From contig SKWE01000209.1 in the NCBI GenBank assembly GCA_007129055.1, forward strand, positions 1 to 16,729: DNA of 16,729 nucleotides, in the 5' to 3' direction. Below are positions 8,521-14,484 of the stretch, piece after piece. The stretch's first letter is position 1; each line of letters opens with the position of its first letter. A program made the position numbers and the translations under genes. The notes under the pieces are model-generated. The model had not been told where the DNA came from, searched no databases, and saw nothing but the letters and a program-made list of their open reading frames with translations. The DNA is from Syntrophomonadaceae bacterium. Its GTDB lineage: Bacteria > Bacillota > Dethiobacteria > DTU022.

Positions 8521-9624
8521 ATGAGGAAAGTTTTTTTAGACCATTTAAAACCCGGTATGGTTATAAAAAAGCCTGTGCTGGGATTTGTGGGACAGGTACT
8601 CTTAAATGCCGGGGTCGTGGTTACGGCTAAACAGATCTATTACCTGAAACAGATGGGAATAAATGCAGTATACGTGGAAGATGAGCGGATAGGCAATGCT
8701 GATGTAGATGACCTGATTAAAATTGAAACACGTGGTGATTGCAGGGCGCTCGTTTCAAAAATTATGAAGGATCTGGATGCTTCCGGACCTCTTAGCAAAG
8801 GCTTGGCGATCAAGGAGCAGGAAGTTAAAAATTTGGCATCGAGGATTGTTAATGAAATTACTTCTAATCAAGATGTTTTAATCCAGCTAAGCGACATCCG
8901 GGCCCAGGATGGCTATTTGTTTGCCCACAGTGTTAACTGTTGTGTGCTTGCCACATTGGTCGGTGTAAAAATGAATTATGACCAGAATACCCTGATAATG
9001 CTTGCGATAGGAGCATTGCTCCATGATATCGGCTTTGTTGAAATACCCCAAATGATTTTAAGAAAGCCCGGAGCGCTTAGCGATAATGAATATGAAGCAG
9101 TTAAAAAGCACCCTGAGTATGGATACGATATTTTCAAAAAATCAAAACTCTTTTCACAGCGCATTGGAGAAATTATACTTCAGCATCACGAGCGCAACCA
9201 GGGGCAGGGTTACCCGAGCGGTTATAAGGGAAAAGATGTAGCTTCCCTGGCAAGGATCCTGGCAGTTGTTGATGTTTACGATGCCCTGACTTCCGAGAAA
9301 GCATACCGAGATGCTTACCCCGTACATGAAGCGATCGAAATGATGCTTTCCTGGGGCGAGGAGCTCTTTGATCTTGAGGTTTTAAATATATTTCTTGAAA
9401 GTGTCAGTGCATATCCTATTGGTTCCCTCGTCCTTTTAAATAATAATGAAAGTGGGCTGGTAGTTGATAACAGTCCTGGGTATTCTTCGCAGCCCGTTGT
9501 GCGCTTATTATATAAGGATGGATTTACACCGCACCCATCTCCATTTAACCTTGACTTAAAAAAAGTTGATGAACTAAAAATCACCAGGCTTGTTTGTGAA
9601 AGTGAACTGCCGGAACACTGTTAA
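8521..9624 (+). CDS. HD-GYP domain protein, putative c-di-GMP phosphodiesterase (paralogue B)
   Basis: 367 residues from ATG8521, chosen over the adjacent TTG8518 because CGGGAG (8509-8514) ends 6 bases before it. It has the same length and layout as the gene at 5443: N-terminal module 1-60, linker, HD-GYP at about 130-295, and the tail YPIGSLVLLNNNESG (298-312). Key residues are His136 (FAHSVNC), HD 168-169 (LLHDIG), KKHPEYGYDIF (195-205), HHERNQGQGYP (222-232) and VVDVYDALTS (249-258). The normally conserved Asp of the GYP motif is Gln227 here and Asn227 in the paralogue. Both proteins end in Cys. The pair most likely arose by duplication and diverged, since nearly all metal-site residues remain. 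Its stop lies 2 bases from the stop of the convergent cyclophilin gene. Predicted function is c-di-GMP hydrolysis; a binding-only or altered-substrate role is possible. Confidence 0.93.
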   Translation: MRKVFLDHLKPGMVIKKPVLGFVGQVLLNAGVVVTAKQIYYLKQMGINAVYVEDERIGNADVDDLIKIETRGDCRALVSKIMKDLDASGPLSKGLAIKEQEVKNLASRIVNEITSNQDVLIQLSDIRAQDGYLFAHSVNCCVLATLVGVKMNYDQNTLIMLAIGALLHDIGFVEIPQMILRKPGALSDNEYEAVKKHPEYGYDIFKKSKLFSQRIGEIILQHHERNQGQGYPSGYKGKDVASLARILAVVDVYDALTSEKAYRDAYPVHEAIEMMLSWGEELFDLEVLNIFLESVSAYPIGSLVLLNNNESGLVVDNSPGYSSQPVVRLLYKDGFTPHPSPFNLDLKKVDELKITRLVCESELPEHC

Positions 9625-9626
9625 CC

Positions 9627-10151
9627 TTATATTATTTCCGGCTGGTCATAATCAACACCATAGGTTTCAATGGTTATTGTTTTAATCAGTTCTTTTTCCA
9701 GCGGTTTATCGCGGTGATCGCTGGGGACTGCAACAATTCTGTCAACTTCATCCATGCCATCAACTACCTTACCGAAAGCTGCATATTCTCCGTTTAAGTG
9801 GGAAACATTTTTTACGGTAATAAAAAACTGTGAGCCTGCCGAATCGTTATGTTGGGAACGGGCCATAGAAATAATGCCTCGCTTATGTTTTATCTTGTTG
9901 TTGAAACCGTTTGAAGAGAATTCTCCCTTAATGCTGTAACCAGGGCCGCCTGTACCCGAGCCAAGTGGACAACCGCCCTGGATCATAAACTCCGGAATAA
10001 CCCTGTGGAAGCTTAGGCCATTATAGAAGCCCTTATTGGCCAGAGAGATGAAATTATTTACCGTATTGGGTGCATTTTCAGGATCAAGTTCGACCTTTAT
10101 TAATGCACCGTTTTCCATTTCAATCTGCACAAGAGGATTTTTGTTTTGCAT
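9627..10151 (-). CDS. Cyclophilin-type peptidyl-prolyl cis-trans isomerase
   Basis: 174-residue single-domain cyclophilin that speeds cis-trans isomerisation of Xaa-Pro bonds. There is no signal peptide or membrane helix, so it should be cytoplasmic. Motifs seen: FHRVIPEFMIQGG (48-60, with catalytic Arg50 and the Phe/Met/Gln pocket residues), SAGSQFFIT (104-112) and HLNGEYAAFGKVVDGMD (118-134), with Asn120 where Asp is usual. The N-terminus (VQIEMENGALIKVELDPENAPNTVNNF) is typical of bacterial PpiB-like proteins. The start is supported by AAGGAG 8 bases upstream. It is the last gene of a three-gene minus-strand operon, 23 bases after the AI-2E-family gene. It ends 2 bases from a convergent gene, leaving no room for a separate terminator. 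Confidence 0.96.
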   Translation of the reverse strand: MQNKNPLVQIEMENGALIKVELDPENAPNTVNNFISLANKGFYNGLSFHRVIPEFMIQGGCPLGSGTGGPGYSIKGEFSSNGFNNKIKHKRGIISMARSQHNDSAGSQFFITVKNVSHLNGEYAAFGKVVDGMDEVDRIVAVPSDHRDKPLEKELIKTITIETYGVDYDQPEII

Positions 10152-10174
10152 ATTAGTGTCTCCTTTTAATTTGT

Positions 10175-11269
10175 TTATTCTGCCGGGTTAATATTAATTT
10201 TAAGGTGCTCATAAATATGGGAGGCGATAATTTTTAGCACTGTGAATATGGGTATGGCAAGGATAATGCCTAACAGTCCGCCTAACCTGCCGGCAACAAG
10301 AACAACAAGGATGATTGTTAGTGGACTGAGTGCCAGTTTGCGACCCATTACCTGTGGTGAAATAAGCAAACTCTCCATTTGCTGTACTATTACGATAACT
10401 ATGACCACCAGTAACATCATCAGCGGAGAGTCCAACGCACCGATTATAACTGCCGGTATAGCTCCAATAAAAGGCCCCAGGAATGGGACAACATTGGTGA
10501 TCATAATGAAAATGGAAAGAATTAGGGCATATTCAAGTCCGATAATCAGGAATCCGATATATGCCAGGATCCCTACACACAGGCATACTATAGCCAGCCC
10601 CTGGACATAAGAGCTTAATTGACGATTCATTTCAGAGAGCGCGCTGTTAATGTCACCCTTATATTTATTTGGAGTCACCTTAATTAAGGCTCCTGCTATC
10701 TGCCCTTTACCTTTTTCTTTCAGCATATAATAGAGCAGGAAAGGCACAATGATAATTGTCATGAATATGCCTGATGTAAAGTCTATTATGAATGCTATGC
10801 TGGTGGCTACCTGGCTGAGTGCACTGCTCAATGTGTTGGCAATTTGGTCGGTTATGTTGTCAAAATTGAGGGCATCAAGATCAACAAACTGCGAGAATAT
10901 AGCGCTTTCCTCAATTACACGCAATAAACCCCTTGCTTCGCTGATTTTTTCCGGCAGGCTGTCGACAAGTTTAGTAAATTCAGCTTGCAAAATGGGGCCA
11001 AGGGTTAAACCGAGCAGGATAAAAAGGCCTACGATAATGATGTAGATGGCAGCAATAGATACGGGGCGGGGAATTTTATAACTGTGCAGCCGATCAACAA
11101 ATGGATAAGTAACATAAAAAAGAGCGCCTGATATGAGGAAGGAGAAAAATAAAGCTTCAAATGTTACAACCAGGGGTATAAAAATAAAAGTTATCTGGCT
11201 TCCAATATATATAATAGAAAAGAGAAGTAAAATTGCTATTCCGGCTTTAAATAATTTGGAATCCCACAT
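10175..11269 (-). CDS. AI-2E/PerM-family (UPF0118) membrane protein, putative transporter
   Basis: 364-residue polytopic membrane protein. Hydrophobic segments are at about 9-28, 32-56, 68-93, 153-183, 222-245, 247-275, 283-297 and 312-350, with a large hydrophilic loop at about 95-150, the usual topology of this family. Family signatures are NVVPFLGPFIGAIPA (259-273), a QQMESLLISPQVMGRKLALSP stretch at 296-316 and GGLLGIILAIPIFTVLKI (330-347). Members have been linked to autoinducer-2 export and to Na+(Li+)/H+ antiport; the name does not fix the substrate. The start has GGGGAG about 8 bases upstream. It lies 32 bases after the acyl-AMP ligase gene and 23 before the cyclophilin gene, so an operon is likely. 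With no luxS in view, a quorum-sensing role is not supported by context. Confidence 0.93.
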   Translation of the reverse strand: MWDSKLFKAGIAILLLFSIIYIGSQITFIFIPLVVTFEALFFSFLISGALFYVTYPFVDRLHSYKIPRPVSIAAIYIIIVGLFILLGLTLGPILQAEFTKLVDSLPEKISEARGLLRVIEESAIFSQFVDLDALNFDNITDQIANTLSSALSQVATSIAFIIDFTSGIFMTIIIVPFLLYYMLKEKGKGQIAGALIKVTPNKYKGDINSALSEMNRQLSSYVQGLAIVCLCVGILAYIGFLIIGLEYALILSIFIMITNVVPFLGPFIGAIPAVIIGALDSPLMMLLVVIVIVIVQQMESLLISPQVMGRKLALSPLTIILVVLVAGRLGGLLGIILAIPIFTVLKIIASHIYEHLKININPAE

Positions 11270-11301
11270 AATAGTATCTCCCCATTGTTTTTAGAATAGT
11301 T

Positions 11302-13032
11302 CTAAATATCTTCTACTGCAAGTTTTAAATTATTGCCCAGATACTGCTCTTTACAGAGGCTGCGCTGTAATTTTCCGGAACTGGTTTTGGGTAAGCTTCC
11401 TTTTTGTACCAGGCAAATATCTTTGGGAGGTATACCGCAGACGCTAAGCACCCTGTAACGGATATTGTTTCGAACCTCTTCGAGGGCTCCTGTTTTACTT
11501 TCGGCAATTACCACTACCGATTCTTTACCTTTGCTGCCTTCTATGCCAAAAGCAATTACATTACCCGGCCTGACACCTTCAACTGTACCGGCAGCCCTTT
11601 CAATATCATCGGGATAAATATTTCTGCCTGCAATAATTATAACATCTTTTATCCGGCCGCAAATAACAAGTTCATCCGGTCCTCCATCAGGCCCCTCGAC
11701 AAAATATCCAAGGTCACCGGTCCGCAGCCAGCCATTGTCAAAAAGCTGCTCAGCCAGATCGGGGCGTTTGTAGTAGCCGCTGGTAACAGAAGTGCCTCTT
11801 ATCTGCAGCTCCCCGACCTCCCTGTTTTTAAGGGTTTTACCTGTGTCCGGGCTGCATATTCTCATTTCCAGGCCTGGAAGCGGACTACCTAAAAGAGGCA
11901 GTTTCCTGTTCTCTGGTGAATCTTCTTCCCCTGGCACAGCAATTTTTTCAAATTCCAGGGCGTTCCTTTTCACTGTGTCACAAACCATGCCCCGCATAAC
12001 AGGTGGAAAGGTTCCACCGATGCTTACTTCTGCCATGCCGAAAGCGCAAAATTCCGCGCCCCTTCTGAAACCATGTTTCGATGCTGCTGCAATAAATTTT
12101 TCCACTGCATCAGGGTCAATCGGTTCGGCCCCATTCAAAGCCATTCTTATTTTATCCAGCTTTAGAATGTCGCCATTTTTTGTCATCCGCTGTAAAGCAC
12201 GGGTCGCCAGGACGTATGAAAAGTTTGGTCCTGCTGTAATGGTGCCGTTGTAGTTACTCATCCAGCGCATCCAGTCTGCAGGTTTAGATAAAAAATCCTG
12301 TGGAGCTGCAAGAACCAGGTTGCAACCTTTTGCCATGCTGGTTGTTAATATGCCAATCAGCCCCATGTCATGGTAGAGGGGCAACCATGATACAAGGGTG
12401 TCTGATTGAAGGTCTAACTTAACGACCATGTCCATAGCATTAATATTGGCGCAAATGACGTGGTGGGGAAGCATAACGCCTTTCGGTACAGATGTTGAAC
12501 CGGAAGTAAACTGCAGAATTGCCAGCCGGTCCGGGTCTTCTTCCGGTACAAGGTAATCCTTTATTTGCATGGAGTTACAGCCCGGCATCAGTTCACTTAG
12601 CTTAATCACAGGCGGGTCTCCTGCCTGCGGTTGGTAAAGCGCTGCCAGGGTATCATCAATTAATAGGATTTTTGCTTCTGTATAGGCAAGGTTTGTTCGG
12701 GTTTGTTCAATAAATTCCGTTATAGAATTCATACGCATCGGAATCGGAAACATGTTAACGCATCCGCCCGTGTGCCATATGGCCTGCAGGGCTGTAACAA
12801 GGGGGCGACTGGTTAGCCCCAGGATGCCAATATTATCTCCCGGTTTACAATCACACTTCTGAAGATATGCAGCAGCTCTAATTGCATCATCATGAAGCTC
12901 TCTCCATGTTACTTTTAGTTCTTCTACTTCTCCTGCAGCAGACCCCATAAAAGTTATTCCATTATTTCCTGCGGCAGCTTCCCTGATCCAGGGAAGTAAA
13001 CTGCCTGTGTTATTTCTTTGAAGTCTATTCAT
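11302..13032 (-). CDS. Fatty acyl-AMP ligase (FAAL-like, ANL superfamily)
   Basis: 576-residue adenylate-forming enzyme that activates a carboxylic acid, probably a fatty acid, with ATP. Motifs: FTSGSTSVPKG (175-185, P-loop A3), WLPLYHDMGLIG (216-227, FAAL-type), NGAEP (300-304), FCAFGMAE (328-335), GWLRTGDLGY (434-443), GRIKDVIIIAGRNIYPDDIE (459-478) and LPKTSSGKLQR (547-557, catalytic Lys554). WLPLYHDMGL, NGAEP and a complete C-terminal domain favour FAAL over acyl-CoA synthetase. FAALs hand acyl-AMP to an acyl carrier protein, usually for polyketide, lipopeptide or lipid synthesis. No carrier protein, polyketide synthase or NRPS gene lies nearby, so the acceptor is unknown. The start has AAAGGG 8 bases upstream. 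First gene of an operon with the AI-2E-family and cyclophilin genes. A CoA-ligase role remains possible. Confidence 0.93.
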   Translation of the reverse strand: MNRLQRNNTGSLLPWIREAAAGNNGITFMGSAAGEVEELKVTWRELHDDAIRAAAYLQKCDCKPGDNIGILGLTSRPLVTALQAIWHTGGCVNMFPIPMRMNSITEFIEQTRTNLAYTEAKILLIDDTLAALYQPQAGDPPVIKLSELMPGCNSMQIKDYLVPEEDPDRLAILQFTSGSTSVPKGVMLPHHVICANINAMDMVVKLDLQSDTLVSWLPLYHDMGLIGILTTSMAKGCNLVLAAPQDFLSKPADWMRWMSNYNGTITAGPNFSYVLATRALQRMTKNGDILKLDKIRMALNGAEPIDPDAVEKFIAAASKHGFRRGAEFCAFGMAEVSIGGTFPPVMRGMVCDTVKRNALEFEKIAVPGEEDSPENRKLPLLGSPLPGLEMRICSPDTGKTLKNREVGELQIRGTSVTSGYYKRPDLAEQLFDNGWLRTGDLGYFVEGPDGGPDELVICGRIKDVIIIAGRNIYPDDIERAAGTVEGVRPGNVIAFGIEGSKGKESVVVIAESKTGALEEVRNNIRYRVLSVCGIPPKDICLVQKGSLPKTSSGKLQRSLCKEQYLGNNLKLAVEDI

Positions 13033-13060
13033 TGCTGCATCCCTTTCATGAAATCAGATG

Positions 13061-13070
13061 TTGTATACAA
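13061..13070. promoter_or_regulatory. Palindrome TTGTATACAA at the predicted FAAL transcription start
   Basis: A perfect 10-base palindrome, 29 bases before the FAAL start codon. If the promoter at 13077-13105 is right, it covers about +1 to +10, a classic repressor position. Palindromes of this length occur by chance, so the operator call rests on position only. Confidence 0.3.
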
Positions 13071-13076
13071 ATTGTT

Positions 13077-13105
13077 CTAATACTAACTGTCATATTTTAT
13101 ATCAA
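13077..13105 (-). promoter_or_regulatory. Predicted promoter of the FAAL operon
   Basis: On the minus strand, TTGATA (13105-13100) and TATTAG (13082-13077) are separated by 17 bases. They match the sigma-A consensus at five and four of six positions. The -10 element lies about 45 bases before the FAAL start codon. The region is very AT-rich and other hexamer pairings can be drawn. Confidence 0.35.
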
Positions 13106-13270
13106 ATCATATAATACATCAACATGGGACAGGATGCACTGTGGTTAATGCGTGATAATATCACCTGCTTAAAGCGGGGTGTTAATATTACGGAAACTGC
13201 TGAAATTTTATACAGGAGCGGGTGGATCGTTATGTGGTGACGGTGAAAGGATTTAAGAACACAAAATTAG
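13106..13270. other. Non-coding remainder of the 238-base gap, with inverted repeat at 13152-13164
   Basis: This gap separates the FAAL gene from the upstream membrane-protein gene on the same strand. GTGATA-A-TATCAC (13152-13164) is a perfect 6+1+6 inverted repeat lying upstream of the predicted FAAL promoter on the minus strand, where an activator site might lie. No T-rich hairpin resembling a terminator is seen for the upstream gene. A 38-codon plus-strand frame (13124-13240) lacks a ribosome site and is not called. Confidence 0.3.
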
Positions 13271-14302
13271 CTATTCTTTTCCGGTTACTGCTTTGTAAAC
13301 AAACCCTGCTAAAAAAAGCAGTATACCCACTACCAGGAAAATTAGTGGTGCGGTTATTGTATAGGAAGTAGTGTGCCCGATTGTGTCAATTACTAAATTG
13401 CGGGGCAAAGGGATGCCCGCAACAATTATCTCTGATACACCGATCAGCTGAGCAGAAAAAATGGCATTGATTAGCTGCAGTCCCACCAGGAAAGTCAGGC
13501 TGAGAAAGATATAGGAAGCGCCGTGCCATTTTAGGCCTGCTACAGGGCCGGCAAGTATTATAGAAAGAAGTAGGAGAGCGGCGAAAAGTATATATGGCCA
13601 GTAAACAAGCGCAGCGTCAAGCTTTTGCGTGGCTATTAATGTATTCTCAACCTCTGCGGGGATAGTATCGCTATTGTAAACTTCATTTAGGCTGATCCTG
13701 TCTGGTATATCAAGCTGACTTACAATGTAGGCTGCCAGCAGTTCAATTTTATCAGGTTCATCACCCTCCTGGCTGCCTTGCAAATCTACTACGAGAGACA
13801 GCTCACCAACAAGCTCTCTTTCTAAATTCTGTTTATGGCTTCTAAGCTCAATTGTAGTATCAAGTTCATTATTCTCGCCTTTTATCAGGGATATAATATC
13901 TTCAATAGTGGTCAAAATCTGTGCTTTTAACCACTCAGGTTCAAAAGAACGAGCTATTGAAAAAACAATTATTTCCGGGCGGGGTAGAACCTCTGATTCG
14001 AGTAATCCTAACAGTTCCTGTCTTGCCATCTCTTCTGCGATAAATTCCTCTGATAATGTTTCGTCTTCCAGGTCAACAGCAGTGCTCAGTAATGGTAGCA
14101 ATGATTCAAGGATTATTTCTGGCAGAAGGTCCTGGTATTCACGATACACCACATCAACAATATTGGTTTCCTCTACCAGGTTATGGTAATAGCTCTCATT
14201 AAGAAAGGTACTGTTTAAAGTGTTCCACGCCAGTAAAACCACACCAGTGTAAATAGTTATTATTGATATTATCAGCAGCAGGATGATTTTATATGCTTTC
14301 AT
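13271..14302 (-). CDS. Unrecognised membrane protein with one N-terminal and three C-terminal helices
   Basis: 343 residues; I do not recognise the family. Predicted helices lie at about 5-26, 233-254, 261-283 and 315-338. Between the first two is a roughly 205-residue, strongly acidic domain that is probably outside the membrane. It begins NSTFLNESYYHNLVEETNIVDVVY, a pattern reminiscent of hypothetical proteins in other Gram-positives that have the same helix-ectodomain-three-helix plan. The ectodomain looks mostly helical (repeated LLxxL and EELxxE patterns). There is no cysteine pair, lipobox or enzyme motif. The start is well supported by AAGGAG 6 bases upstream. It is transcribed in the same direction as the FAAL operon but 238 bases ahead of it, and is divergent from the RCK-RyR gene. 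A structural or sensing role is possible, but no function is assigned. Confidence 0.85.
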   Translation of the reverse strand: MKAYKIILLLIISIITIYTGVVLLAWNTLNSTFLNESYYHNLVEETNIVDVVYREYQDLLPEIILESLLPLLSTAVDLEDETLSEEFIAEEMARQELLGLLESEVLPRPEIIVFSIARSFEPEWLKAQILTTIEDIISLIKGENNELDTTIELRSHKQNLERELVGELSLVVDLQGSQEGDEPDKIELLAAYIVSQLDIPDRISLNEVYNSDTIPAEVENTLIATQKLDAALVYWPYILFAALLLLSIILAGPVAGLKWHGASYIFLSLTFLVGLQLINAIFSAQLIGVSEIIVAGIPLPRNLVIDTIGHTTSYTITAPLIFLVVGILLFLAGFVYKAVTGKE

Positions 14303-14318
14303 TCGGTCTCCTTACAGA

Positions 14319-14353
14319 GAATCTTTAATCAGGTAAGATACTATCAGATTCTT
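14319..14353. promoter_or_regulatory. Inverted repeat AGAATCT/AGATTCT in the divergent intergenic region
   Basis: AGAATCT (14319-14325) and AGATTCT (14347-14353) form a perfect 7-base inverted repeat with a 21-base loop. The inner arm lies next to the ribosome site of the minus-strand membrane-protein gene. It could be a leader hairpin or operator; chance is also possible. No convincing promoter could be assigned on either strand of this 167-base region. Confidence 0.22.
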
Positions 14354-14444
14354 GATTACTCTAAAATATCCTTCTTCAAATTATTTGTAAGTTATAGAAA
14401 AGGTAGAATATTGATCATAAAAGAGGAAACTGCCTGTTTCTGTC

Positions 14445-14484
14445 GAAAGCACTAGTTATTTTAAAGCCGATGCTTTCTTTTTTT
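14445..14484 (+). terminator. Terminator-like hairpin and T-run in the leader of the RCK-RyR gene
   Basis: GAAAGCA (14445-14451) pairs perfectly with TGCTTTC (14471-14477), followed directly by seven Ts (14478-14484). A competing hairpin, AAAGC (14463-14467) with GCTTT (14472-14476) and a CGAT loop, uses the same 3' arm. An upstream stem, GGAAAC/GTTTCT (14425-14430 and 14436-14441), is also possible. The T-run is followed at once by AGGGAGGTG (14487-14495), the best ribosome site. This is the layout of a transcription attenuator, but the stems are short and AT-rich, and the ATG at 14470 lies inside the structure. Confidence 0.33.

Noticed and set aside
10242..11045. Plus-strand frames opposite the AI-2E-family gene
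   Set aside because: Antisense shadows of a hydrophobic coding sequence. Their Ile/Met/Thr-rich make-up reflects complementing transmembrane codons.
11404..12253. Two plus-strand open frames (about 162 and 153 codons) opposite the acyl-AMP ligase gene
   Set aside because: They lie wholly antisense to a gene with strong family motifs, have no ribosome sites and resemble no family.
13124..13240. 38-codon plus-strand frame in the gap before the FAAL gene
   Set aside because: No ribosome site, no family resemblance, and it overlaps likely regulatory sequence of the minus-strand operon.
14303..14469. ydaO-type c-di-AMP riboswitch ahead of the RCK gene
   Set aside because: RCK genes sometimes carry one, but the region is too short and lacks the conserved elements.
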